DNA of 64,000 nt from Acridotheres tristis (taxonomy: Eukaryota > Chordata > Aves > Passeriformes > Sturnidae). The position numbers and the translations under genes were made by a program. Where the stretch lies: positions 8,503,976 to 8,567,975 of the forward strand of contig CM072889.1 of assembly GCA_037013685.1 (NCBI GenBank). Direction: 5' to 3'. Positions 1-10,386 of this stretch are shown here, one piece after another (position 1 is the stretch's first letter; each line of letters starts with the position of its first letter). Below the pieces are notes generated by a model, which made no database searches, was not told where the DNA came from, and saw only the letters and a list, made by a program, of their open reading frames with translations.

Positions 1-59
1 AAAGCCAAAATACTGCTGGGCTGACGAAGCACGAAACACCAAGACGCTCCCGCTGCAGC

Positions 60-950
60 CCTTCCTTGCCAGGCTCCGTGAGAAACGGGCAGCTTCGCTC
101 GGGGCACGGGCAGTTCTTCCCTTCCACTGCCCGGAAGAGTCCCGCACGCAGCAGCCTGAGAGGAGGCAGAGGCCGCAGCTCTATGGAGCCTGCCAGCTCC
201 AGATCCCCCAACCCCGGGCCCCCTCCTCTCCCCGCCCGGCTCTGCCGCCCGCTCCTGGGCTGCCCTTATCCGCGGTCAGCGCCGTATCCAGCCCCCTCAC
301 GCCGCCCCGCTGTCCCTCCACAGTCCCTCCCTCCCCCCGCGCATCCCCCGCATCCACGGCGCGAAACCTCCTCCGCGGGCGGGCAGGTGTCAGGGAGCGG
401 CAGGCCCGGCGCCCCCGGCCATGGCGCCGGCCCCGACCTCGGCGAGGGGCGGGAAAGAGGAAGCACCGCTACGCTCAGCGGCAGCGCCGGCACGGCCGAG
501 ACTCCGGGCCCGAGCGGGCAGGCCGCTGCCCGCAGCTGGCCCGGCCCTTACCCGACGCTGCAGCATCACCCCACCAACATGCCTGACGCACGCCGAAAAA
601 TGGACGAGTTCCCCGAATTGGCTGCCCCCAGCCGCCCGCTCCTCCCTCCTTCACGGCTGCGCCCGCCTCCCTCGGCGGGTGCGCGCATCCCGTCTCAGGC
701 TCCCCCTCGCCTGCTGCCGCTGATTTCGCGCAGCTGCGCCCCTTCCTTTTCGTCCTCCCCTTTATCGCAGCTGCTTGCGTTTCGGCCCCTCAGTGCCACC
801 GGCCAGGAGGGCGGCAAGGACCGGGCACAACTCTGCACGCCCGTCAGCGCGATCCTGTTCGCCGACCTGATCGGCAGCCACCTTAACTCGATAAACGAGT
901 TTTTCAAGTGCCATTGCAGCAGATCTAGGTAGGCCGGCCGAGGAAGGGAC
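60..950. promoter_or_regulatory. CpG island, possible promoter
   Basis: This stretch is strongly GC-rich and dense in CpG, unlike the AT-rich DNA that follows from about 1000. It carries GGGCGG/CCGCCC-like boxes and long pyrimidine-rich runs, as in vertebrate promoter islands. The long open frames here have no recognisable domain and are explained by the scarcity of stop codons in GC-rich DNA. Possible splice donors exist on both strands (minus-strand GTAAGG near 548-553; plus-strand GTAGGC near 927), so the direction of the gene cannot be decided. No coding exon was recognised. Confidence 0.7.
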
Positions 951-3199
951 AAACCCGAGCGGGGTTCCAGCTCAACTCCGATCTGGACATGGGCAGGTCC
1001 CTCCAGCCAGGTGTGCCTAGAGTCGCACACAGGTGCCTGCAGCCAGGTGTGCCCAGTGCCATGTACAGAGCACAGATTCCATTTGTCTTTGTGCTTAGAC
1101 GATTTACTGCCATGTGTGCCCTGTGCAGCAGAGTCCGGTTTGGTTCCTGGTTTGTGGCATTGTGAAGAGGTTGTATTGCAAATATGTAATTGTGTCTGAA
1201 GGGCAAAGGTCTGTGGAGATCCAGAGAAAGTAGCAGGTTAAGGGAGTATTTTCAAGGCAATCAGAGCCATGGGCATCCCCTGAGAGCTGTCTCCTACAGA
1301 TTTTATTTCACATTGCCTTCATGCAGCACATTGCTCTCCCCATCCTGATCATTTCAGGGCTTCCTGCTTCACAGGACAGCATTAAGACTGCACCATCAGT
1401 GGCCAAACTGTTGAGCCTGATTAATTGAAAATAAAAGCTTAGCTCCACAAATACGTTTGAAAAGTCCAGATATCAGTACTGGGTGAGTCAAAGTGATTTC
1501 TATATAGACACAGGGGCAGGCTTTACCTGGTCTGTAAAGCTGGAGGCTGTATGTCACTGCCATTCTGCTGTGGAAGAAATTACTCCCTTTATGGGAAAGA
1601 AGGGGTCCCACCAGGCTTTTCCAAAATCTTCAAGAACTCCTTTCCACAATTTGAGTTTAATAAGAATTCTACAAACTGCTGTTTTTTCAGTCATTGCTGA
1701 TTGATTAAGATGCCTATTGTTGATCTAAACCTGCAGCACAATGTTCCTGTAAATGCCTCCCTGATTAAACAGACACACACACACATACCTGCAACACCCC
1801 GCTTCACAACCTTAATACTCAAAACAAGCAGTTCACCACTAATACCAATATTTGGCAGTTTTCTTCATCCATTTCTAAGGTGCAGGATTATTATTCAAAA
1901 ATATACTCTACTTCTAAAACACAGGATTACTGCTCACAAAGCACAGAGTATTTTCTCTTAGGGGTCTAACAACTGGATTATCTGCTGCCATGAACCACCT
2001 GGGACAGATTTGTCCCTTTCCACTCCCTCAGTCACGTACAAGAGAACAGCTATTACTGCTAGAAGCAATTCCTGCCAGTTTTATACCTGTCTCTGCATTT
2101 CAGTCTCTCACCTTTGGCAGTGCCTGGGGTCTGTTTCTTTGACTTCTTTCCTGAGCTTATCTTTGGTGAAGTGAAAAAACCTTTCCATTAGAACAGCAGT
2201 ACATTGTCAGGTGCTGGTGTTTCAGATTTATTTAGTATATGGCCTAGCCTCAAGAATATGAGGGCTTGGTTGGGTGGTTTGGGGTTGCTGTTGTTTTATC
2301 AGAGACTGCCAGTGAAGAATAACTGGCTGAAGACATGAAAGTGGGCAGCATTTTGCTCACAAAAAAAAAGAGCATTTGCAAAATGACAGCTTGTTGTCCA
2401 TTGAAGAGGAAGGAAAGAGAACAGCTAAATAAGGACAGAAGTCATGAAACCTAAAGGTTTAAGCAATCAATAGTTATGACCTCATAGGAAGGAAGTTTAA
2501 AGAAAGGAGTTAAGAAAAGGAATGATGCTATAGAAAATAATTCAAAGGACCATTTATCCCAATTGTGAGTGGAATAGAAATAGCAGTAAGCTTAGCTTGG
2601 CTACATCATGAGGTCTCTATTGACCTTAAGCACGTGAAGAAAATACAAAGGAAGATGGGTCAAATCACTAAGAATAAGAAAGAAATACTAAAAAAGGTAT
2701 TCCTGCAAAACGATTGAACTGTCAAGAGCTACCATATAAAAACTGCTCTTTACATATATTTGTACTAAGAAGGATATAGAGAAATGATTAACCCCCTACT
2801 CAACAGAGGAGAAAATCTATTAACAAATTATGAAGACGGCTAAAGGGATTGGTGTCTCTTTTGTATTAGACTTTAAAAAAAGACCTTGCAAAAGCAGATA
2901 GTTGTGACTGGTGATGCTGAGAACAAAATAGCTCAGAGTAGGTAAAGAACAGATAAGGAGCACTCAGATGGACCAAATGTTTTCAGTTTGAGTCTAATGA
3001 AAGTGATTGAAAGACAGTTGAAGAATTAAGAAGGTAAATGAGATGCTGGAAAAACAGAAGAGGAAACTGTACATTGCTGTTATCAGAGGGGAAGTGAAGC
3101 CAGAAAAATACATCTTGATTTAAGTGTAACTAACTTAAATTCATTTAAAAGTCCTTGGGCAAATAAGCCTCAAGAACTATTATTAGCACCTAGATGATA
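951..3199. other. No gene seen; AT-rich spacer
   Basis: AT-rich sequence with no recognisable gene. A short CA microsatellite lies near 1770-1783. From about 2560 onward the sequence may be very old LINE-derived DNA leading into the CR1 remnant at 3200-3640, but it is too diverged to assign. Confidence 0.5.
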
Positions 3200-3640
3200 A
3201 CCAGAGAACAATTGCAGTCAACATGGATCTGTCAAAAATAAATCACACCAGGTAACTTGATGTTTTTCTTCCAATAGGGAACAGGCCTTATGGATAGGAC
3301 AAAGTCTGTTGTCAGTTTGATTATGTTTATGTTTAAAAAGTTAAAGAAATGCAGTCTGGATAAGTGTATTATGAGGTCTGTACAAAAACTTCCTGCATAG
3401 CAAGGAGTACTTCACAGTGAGAAATAGTTCACTGACCAAAGGAAAGGATATATTGCTGGTTTTCTAGAGCCTGTCTTCAGTCTGGGGCTCTGTGTTATTG
3501 ATATTAACAATTTAAATAATGGAACAGAGAAAATTCTTATTAATTTTGCAAGTGAGGCAAAGCTGGGGGGAGGACACAGAATTACATTTCAAAACATTTT
3601 TTGACCATTCAGGAAACATTTAAAATAAAGAATAACTTTA
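3200..3640 (+). repeat. Ancient CR1 LINE remnant (ORF2 RT end)
   Basis: The stretch around 3479-3580 follows the familiar CR1 ORF2 layout (a 'gggtctgt..ttattaaca..tttgcaagtgaggcaaagctgggagga'-like order, described here from memory of the family and not aligned). It matches the CR1 segment encoding the end of the RT domain. It is heavily mutated with no open frame, so it is an old fossil. The left limit is approximate. Confidence 0.45.
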
Positions 3641-3945
3641 AAATAAATAATAAAGAAGATATTCAGTAAGATCAAGTAGCATCATAGTTCAGCACATTAT
3701 ACTGGTATAAATCATCTCTGCCTTTCCTTTTCCCTTGCTATTCATTTTCCACCTCACTGTCTTATGCCAGAATTAATTTTTCTGGGGCTCTGGTTGACTG
3801 TATGAAGAAGCTGATTAATGTTACAATTGTAATTCCAGAGTTAGGTGTAACCTGGAGCATTCTGCTGATCTATATGATCCTACTTCAGGTTGTGGCGATG
3901 GATGAGGTTACCTGCTGATTTCTTGTCTTGCTGTGATACTCCACT

Positions 3946-4273
3946 TGTCACAGCACAAGCTGGCTTGTACTGGGCAGTTAATCTGACCACTGATTGCATA
4001 AATAGCCTGGCTTAAAAGGCCAGCCCCCAAAGAACAGAGATAGGACAAAATTGGAGACAGACAAGGATTTAATCCAATGAGTTCCAGCCCTGGCTGCAGA
4101 CAGCTATTGGTCAGCGGGCTGAGCAGCCTGACCTGGGAGCCAATCGCGGATGTTTACCCGGGAACATTGAAAGGGGTATAAAAACCGAGGTCAGAACTGA
4201 ATAAAGGCTTTTGTTACATGGATTACAGAGTGTAGCATCTTCTGTCTCAGATTCTACGCCATCGCACCTCACA
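3946..4273 (+). repeat. 5' LTR of ERV-1
   Basis: 328 bp, TG...CA. It contains CCAAT boxes near 4075 and 4140, a TATA box (TATAAAAA, 4177-4184) and a polyadenylation signal AATAAA (4200-4205), in the right order for U3-R-U5. Its partner is at 10059-10386. Preceded by the target duplication CCACT. Confidence 0.95.
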
Positions 4274-4275
4274 AT

Positions 4276-4293
4276 TGGTGAGTCCCGATGTGA
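4276..4293 (+). other. Primer binding site, tRNA-Trp-like
   Basis: Two bases after the LTR end the sequence TGGTGAGTCCCGATGTGA begins. It matches the complement of the tRNA-Trp 3' end (used by avian leukosis/Rous sarcoma viruses) except for a few positions. The match to tRNA-Trp is from knowledge of the tRNA; the mismatches may be mutations. Confidence 0.75.
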
Positions 4294-4578
4294 TCTGACA
4301 TGGCCATACTGCCACGAGCGGGGGAGACAGGCCGTCCTTGAGACGGTGAATTCTGGCCGAGAGCCAAAGAGCTGCCCAAGAGGCAGGAGAAGTACTGGCC
4401 GAGAGCCAGGGCCGTCCTTGAGACGGGTTCTGCCCTAGAGGCAGGGGGAGCGCTGGCCAGAGTCAGGAATTCGTCCAAGAGACGAGAAAGACGCCCAACA
4501 AGAGAGGTGACAGGAACTGACCAGAGCCAGAAATGTCCTGGAGACAAAAACCTTCAGCCGAAAAGCTACAAGAAAATC
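4294..4578 (+). other. ERV-1 leader with direct repeats
   Basis: Untranslated leader between PBS and the gag start. The block GGCCGTCCTTGAGACGG occurs at 4330-4346 and again about 80 bp later (4410-4426), with further copies of CGAGAGCCA and CCAAGAG/AGAGGCAGG blocks. The repeated structure lies where retroviral packaging and dimerisation signals normally sit; that role is inference. Confidence 0.6.
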
Positions 4579-6318
4579 ATGGGAAGCATCTTTTCTACAA
4601 ACACGCACCCAGTAATAGAGGTGTGGATAGAGTTTTTGGAGGAGTGGGAAATTGAATATAAACAAGAATCTCTCTTTGATTTAATACTATGGACAAAAGA
4701 AAAGGGGATAGAGCCGACTGTAGAAACTGCATTAGATGTAGACTATGGGACTAAAACTGGAGAAAAAATATTAAATGCTGCTTTAAAAAATGATAAAAAT
4801 GCAATCAAAGCTTTAAAAACTTGGAGAACTGTCTTAAAGTTGATAAAAGAGATAAAAGCTGATTTATCTAGTCACAGCATGGAGGAAAGATATTAATACC
4901 AAAGCTCTGAAAACGATTCCAGAACCGAGCTTAAGCCCCGATCCTGCTCCAGAACACCCACCGCTTCTTCACATCAGAAGCCAAGCACGGAACAGCTCCA
5001 AGAGGTCTCTGCACAGAGGAACAGCTGAAACACCCAGGAAAAGAACACAAGCTGCACCTCGGCAGCCAGCCTTCAAACAGCAGCTCCAGCCCCGCTAATG
5101 TTTAAATCAGAAGCCATCTCTTCCTGGGATCCGGCTCTCTTCTGGATGAAGGTAAAGCAAAAGGCTCTAGAATCTGGTGATTTAGAAGTGGCTAAACTGA
5201 TTGCAGTGCCTATGTCTTCACCAATAGAAGAGGACTGGCAGGGTGGGGGAGATACGATAATGGCATTCCCAGTAATAAGGGGAAATGGAACTACTCCAGA
5301 TAAATGTGTACCCTTTAATTGGCAAATTCTTGCAGAATTATGCCAGTTAGCTGCTAAGCATGGGTTGGGATCCCCTGCAGTGACAAATATGCTTAGATTC
5401 GTGACTGCAAATGAACTAACACCCTATAATATAAAGCAGATTGTGAAATTAATCTGTGCTCCAGTGCAGTATATGATGTTTGAATCGGCCTGGAGAACAC
5501 ATGCAGAGGAGCAACAGTTAAAAAACTCGAGGCTATCACAGCAAGACCCGTGCTTTGGGGCAGGGGTCCCTCAACTCATGGGAGTGTGTCCCATGGAAGA
5601 TCCTCAAACTCAAGCACACTTAAACTCTGCAATATAAAACCAGGCAAAAGAACTGGGGATGAGAGCACTAAATAAAGTTACAAACATGTCTGTACCAACC
5701 CAGAGATATACAAATATAAAACAAAATCCTAGTGAGTTGTACATGCACTTCATAGAACGATTAGAAGATGCCATGGAAAAACAAATAGCTAATGAAGATG
5801 CAAGGAATCAGGTATTGTTACAATTGGCGCGGGATAATGCAAATGAGGACTGTAGAAAAATTATAAGTGCATTGCCCAAAGAAAGTCCATCCTTGGAAGA
5901 AATGATTAATGCATGTGCCAGGGTTGGGACTGCATCACACAATATGGATATGTTAGCTAACTCTTTTGCAGCTGCAGTAAAGATGAATGTGAATTGCTTC
6001 AATTGTGGACAGCCAGGCCACGTGAAGGCGAACTGTCCCACGAAACCAGGCTCACAGAAGAAGGCTCAGGGACAGGGCAGTGGCAAGTTCCTCTGTAAGC
6101 GATGTGGAAAACTTGGACATGAAACTAAGGTATGCAGATCCAAATATCATATTAATGGTCAGCTTATTAAGGAACAGGGAAACATGAAAACCAGTGCAAT
6201 GAGGGAATGCGCCCGGACAGAAATGTTTCCTCAACCTCCTGCCCAAGCCTTTGTGACCAGCTCACAGCCAGGACAAGGGGATCAGCCGGCCTGGATGTTT
6301 ACACCTCAGCCACAGTAA
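4579..6318 (+). pseudogene. gag: ERV-1 gag (matrix, capsid, nucleocapsid), broken
   Basis: Gag is the structural polyprotein. The ATG at 4579 gives an N-terminus MGSIFS, a myristoylation-type start typical of retroviral matrix. The frame is interrupted by TAA codons at 4894-4896, 5095-5097 and 5635-5637, all in the same frame. Matrix is about 4579-4896, a basic/proline-rich linker follows, capsid N-terminal domain is in 5098-5637 and the capsid C-terminal domain with the major homology region plus nucleocapsid is in 5659-6318. Two CCHC zinc knuckles are visible (CFNCGQPGHVKANC, about 5995-6036; CKRCGKLGHETKVC, about 6091-6132). Two knuckles fit alpha- and betaretroviruses. The 3' end overlaps the protease frame at a frameshift heptamer. 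Confidence 0.9.
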
Positions 6319-6974
6319 CTATAAACTCACTAGAAGTGCACAGAGTCCGCCTTGAGGCTCAGGGGCCCATAGGGAAAGGACTAAGTGCCCTTCTTTTGGG
6401 AAGATCCAGTGCTACATTACAAGGTATCTTTGTGCATCCTGGTGTGATAGATGCTGACTTCACAGGGCAGATATATGCCATGGTATCCACTCCCTCTCCA
6501 CCTGTAACTATTCCTGAAAAAACTAGGATTGCACAACTTGTCCTTTTTAAGTCTTGTGTCCCCAATGCAGATGCAAAGGAGCAGGAAGACCAAGGCTTCG
6601 GATCAATGGGACAACCAGAGGTATTTTGGACTCAAATCATAGGTAAAGACAGACCTATCATAAAATGTACTGTTACTATGCCAAAAGCCAAGCCCTCACA
6701 GATAGAGATCAAGGGTTTGGTTGACACTGGATCTGATGTTACTATCATTGCTGCTTACAAATGGCCTCTATCTTGGCCCACTACACTCTCAGGAACCACT
6801 ATTGCTGGTATTGGAGGGACTACACAAAGTTATCTTAGTAATAATCCTGTGCTGATCAAAAGTGATAAAGGGCAGACAGCCACAGTGAGGCCATATGTGC
6901 TAGCAGATTATATAGGTGTGTGGGGGAGGGATGTGTTGTCAGCATGGGGGGTCCGGGTGGGGACGGATATTTAA
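6171..6974 (+). CDS. pro: ERV-1 dUTPase-protease (pro), open frame
   Basis: This frame is uninterrupted and lies -1 to gag. The first part is a dUTPase, which lowers dUTP during reverse transcription: motif 1 SAGLDVY (near 6290), motif 3 [11 protein letters not shown] (near 6443-6475) and the glycine-rich motif 5 GFGSMG (near 6597-6614) are all visible. The second part is an aspartic protease with active-site LVDTGSD (near 6717-6737) and a late GRDVLSAWG block. dUTPase fused to protease is a betaretrovirus trait. There is no independent start; it would be made as a Gag-Pro fusion through the heptamer at 6177. It is the only intact gene of this copy. The pol frame opens before it ends (overlap 6920-6974). 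Confidence 0.88.
   Translation, partial: GTGKHENQCNEGMRPDRNVSSTSCPSLCDQLTARTRGSAGLDVYTSATVTINSLEVHRVRLEAQGPIGKGLSALLLGRSSATLQGIFVHPGVIDADFTGQIYAMVSTPSPPVTIPEKTRIAQLVLFKSCVPNADAKEQEDQGFGSMGQPEVFWTQIIGKDRPIIKCTVTMPKAKPSQIEIKGLVDTGSDVTIIAAYKWPLSWPTTLSGTTIAGIGGTTQSYLSNNPVLIKSDKGQTATVRPYVLADYIGVWGRDVLSAWGVRVGTDI
6177..6183 (+). promoter_or_regulatory. gag-pro -1 frameshift heptamer GGGAAAC
   Basis: G GGA AAC is read in the gag frame as GGA AAC, exactly the phase needed for a -1 shift. The shifted frame is the dUTPase-protease frame, open from 6171 to 6974. The same heptamer is the known gag-pro slip site of MPMV. A downstream pseudoknot was not modelled. Confidence 0.75.
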
Positions 6975-9560
6975 CAGGGGCTGTTGTGATAGAGGGCGAA
7001 CACTGTCCCACATTTGCTTTGAAATGGCTCACTACTCAGCCAGTGTGGGTTCAACAATGGCCCCTAACAGAAGAGAAATTAGAGGCCCTCAAAATCCTAG
7101 TTCAAGAACAACTGGTTCAAGGGCACATAGAACAATCCACAAGTCCATGGAATAGCCCAATATCCGTTATAAAAAAGAAATCTGGAAAGTGGAGGTTACT
7201 CCATGACTTAAGAAAAATTAATGCTATTATGGAAAGCATGGGTGCCTTACAGCCAGGTATGCCATCCCCCACAATGGTACCTGCCTCTTGGGATATCCTG
7301 ATTGTGGACTTGAAAGACTGTTTCTTTACTATTCCATTACACCCAGATGATGCCCCAAAGTTTGCTTTTACAGTGCCTTCTATTAACAATGCTGCACCAG
7401 GACAACGTTATCAGTGGCATGTGCTTCCGCAGGGCATGTGAAATAGTCCCATGATCTGTCAACGGTACGTGGCTCAAACACTCTCATCAGTGAGAGAGCA
7501 ATTTCCAGGGGCATATTGCTACCATTATATGGATGATATTTTGGTAGCAACCCAGATAAAAGAAGAACTTACAGAAATTCAGCCAAGCTTGTTAAAGGCA
7601 CTGAAAACATTTGGGCTGCAAATAGTTCCTGAAAAGGTGCAGCAGCAAGCACCATGGAAATATTTGGGACTAAAAATCTTAGATCAGACCATATAACCAC
7701 AAACTATTCAATTCTCAACAAAAATTGAAACCCTAAATGATGCACAGAAACTTTTGGGTTCTATTCAACTGGGTTAGACGGTATTTAGGATTAACCGATT
7801 CACAATTGGCACCATTTTTCGACCTGTTAAAGGGTGATCCAGAACTGTCTTCACCGAAAAAGTTAAATATAAAAGCAAAAGCTGCTCTTGAAATAGTAGA
7901 GCAGGCTATAACAAAGAAACAAGTCCACCGGATATGCCCAGAGGTGTATGTTACTGTGTTTATTATCATTGTTAAGTTTCATCCAACAGGAATCATCAGG
8001 CAGTGGAACTCACACTGGCCTGATCCTTTGCATGTATTAGAATGGATGTTTTTGCCTCACCAGCCCAAAAAGACGGCTCCCACCGTCTTTGAGTTAATAG
8101 CACAATTGATTATCAAATGTCGTCACAGGTGCTTGCAGTTAAGTGCTAAAGATCCCTCAAAAATCATTATTCCTGTGAAGCAGGAACAGTTCAAATCGTG
8201 TTTTGCAAACAGCACAGCTTTACAAAGTGCTTTGCAAGGTTTCTTGGGTCAGATTTCCAATCATTTGCCAAGCCATAGACTGCTTAAGCTAAGTGGCGAG
8301 ACTGAACTCTCTCTCAAACCTCTCAGTAGCCACATACCTTTAAAAGGTGTCACAGCATTCACAGATGGCTCTGGGAGAACAGGGAAAGCCATTGTAACAT
8401 GAAAAGAGGGGAGTGATTAGCAAACCCTAGAAGGATACAAGAGTGATCATCTCAAATGGTAGAGCTACGAGCTGTAGCTATGGCTTTTCAGCATTTCCCT
8501 CACACTCCTCTGAATGTGGTAACAGACTCTGCATATGTAGCTGATATCACTCAAAGATTAGACCAAGCACTGTTAAAGGAAGTTGAAAATGCACAACTGT
8601 TTAAGCTACTTAAAACTCTGTGCCTTGCCATACAAGCTAGAAGTTGTCCTTACTATGTATCACACATCAGAAGCCACACAAATTTGCCAGGTTTCATCAC
8701 AGAAAGCAATGCTCGAGCAGATAAATTAGCTGCCCCTGCCTGGACAGCACCACAGCCAGATATGCTAACACAAGCAAGAATGTCACATGATTTCTTCCAC
8801 CAAGGTGTCCAAGCCTTGCAGCGGCAATTTCAGCTGTCAAACACAGAAACTCGTAACATTGTTAACACCTGCACTGACTGCCAAGGCCACACTGCACCAC
8901 TGCAGATGGGGGTAAACCCTCGTGGACTGCGTGCTTTGCAAATCTGGCAGACTGATGTGACACATATTGCTGAATTTGGCCGTTTAAAGTATGTACATGT
9001 CTCAATTGACACATTTTCATCAGCAATCTGGGCTACAGTACACACAGGAGAAAAGGGTCGGGATGCTATTGCACATTGGCGATCTGCCTTTGCTGCCTTA
9101 GGAATCCCACATCTCATCAAAACTGATAATGGTGCTGCCTACGTTTCACAGAGAACAAGAAATTTTCTACAGCTCTGGGGAGTGTCACACCACACTGGGA
9201 TTGCAAACATATCAACAGGACAAGCCATCGTGGAAAGAGCACAGGGCACCTTAAAAATTACACTTAAAAACAAAAGAGAGGTGGGTGAAACCCCACAGAG
9301 CAGAATAGCAAAGGCTGTATACACACTAAATCACTTGAGAGTAATAGAAAATTCCCGGAATCCAGTTATCCTAAATCACTTTCCTATCATTACAATCATC
9401 TGGTGATAAACCTTTACCTAAGCCCAAGGTGATGGTGTGAGACCTCGACACCAATAAGTGGGGGGGGTCCGTGGAATCTCATCACCTGGGGACGGAGGTA
9501 TGCATGTGTAACCACAGACACAGGTACACATTGGTACCTGCTAGATGTGTTCGTCCTGCA
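6920..9560 (+). pseudogene. pol: ERV-1 pol (RT, RNase H, integrase), broken
   Basis: Pol copies RNA to DNA and integrates it. The frame is -1 to pro. RT fingers/palm lie in 6920-7441, ended by TGA at 7439-7441 just after the LPQGM block; the palm continues in the same frame with the YMDD catalytic motif (about 7529-7540) to TAA at 7694. A frameshift near 7760 moves connection and early RNase H (FTDGSG near 8360) to another frame up to 8402. The original frame resumes about 8430-8456 and is open to 9406, holding the rest of RNase H (TDSAY), the integrase HHCC zinc region (HDFFH, CTDC) and the D,D-35-E core (QTDV, KTDNG, VERA). The integrase C-terminal domain (TWGRRYACV) remains out of frame to about 9560. 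Similar in layout to the ERV-3 pol. Confidence 0.92.
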
Positions 9561-10040
9561 CGGGACCACAGACAACGTCCCCCTAAGAGCTCCTCGACGG
9601 ACGTGGGGGAGCAAAATGCAGAAGGATAAATGGGACAACTCACCTACCTCACAGAGTTATAAGACACTGAAATAACAGAGTTGGTTGTTTACAAAATGTT
9701 TTACTGTTTACAAATTGTCTTGTTAAGTTGGAATTTTGCACAGTTCTAAAACTGAATGTTATATTAAGTTGTAATTTCAGAAGAAAAGTTTGAAGTTTTA
9801 TTGATGTATGTGAAACCAAAAGTTCTAAACTCACCTGACTGCTCCTGAACAAAAGCACTGCAGCTTCTGGTATGTGGAACTCATCACTATCCAAAAAAGC
9901 CAAATTTATTAGGCTAGGTAAAACCCATTCCAACTGAATAGATGCTGTTAATGTAATTTTGCATGCAAAAGGGCCCTTGCAGGCAAGATTACAGACAACA
10001 AGCTGCACATTTGTGTTTCAAAATTTGTCTTCAAATTAAT
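9561..10040 (+). other. ERV-1 post-pol region without env
   Basis: About 480 bp between the integrase remnant and the polypurine tract. All frames are closed, and no signal peptide, CC motif or transmembrane anchor of an envelope is visible. The space is too small for env, so env was lost or never present in this lineage. Confidence 0.7.
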
Positions 10041-10058
10041 AAAAAAGAAACGGGGAAT
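10041..10058 (+). other. Polypurine tract of ERV-1
   Basis: The purine run AAAAAAGAAACGGGGAA directly precedes the 3' LTR start at 10059, the position where plus-strand DNA synthesis is primed. One pyrimidine interrupts it. Confidence 0.8.
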
Positions 10059-10386
10059 TGTCACAGTACAAGCTGGCTTGTACTGGGCAGTTAATCTGAC
10101 CACTGATTGGATAAATAGCCTGGCTTAAAAGGCCAGCCCCCAAAGAACAGAGATAGGACAAAATTGGAGACAGACAAGGATTTAATCCAATGAGTTCCAG
10201 CCCTGGCTGCAGACAGCTATTGGTCAGCGGGCTGAGCAGCCTGACCTGGGAGCCAATCGCAGACATTTACCCGGGAACATTGAAAGGGGTATATAAAGCG
10301 AGGTCAGAACTGAATAAAGGCTTTTGTCACATGGATTACAGAGTGTAGCATCTTCTGTCTCAGACTCTTTGCTGTCGCACCTAACA
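10059..10386 (+). repeat. 3' LTR of ERV-1
   Basis: 328 bp, partner of 3946-4273, with AATAAA near 10313-10318. It is followed by the duplicated target CCACT. Differences from the 5' copy cluster near the TATA box and the last 25 bases. Confidence 0.95.

Larger units (their letters stand above)
3946..10386 (+). mobile_element. ERV-1: env-less betaretrovirus-like provirus
   Basis: A complete LTR-bounded provirus of 6441 bp. Two 328-bp LTRs (3946-4273, 10059-10386) begin TGTCACAG and end in ACA, flanked by the 5-bp duplication CCACT (3941-3945 and 10387-10391). Internal order is PBS, gag, dUTPase-protease, pol, polypurine tract. Gag, pro and pol lie in three successive -1 frames, the arrangement known from betaretroviruses such as MMTV and MPMV. 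No env reading frame or motif is seen between integrase and the 3' LTR. The LTRs differ at about 14 sites (about 4%), and gag and pol carry several stops and shifts, so the copy is defective. Confidence 0.93.

Noticed and set aside
66..932. 288-codon open frame in the first CpG island
   Set aside because: GC-rich DNA with few stops; overlapping open frames on both strands, low-complexity proline/serine/arginine composition and no domain.
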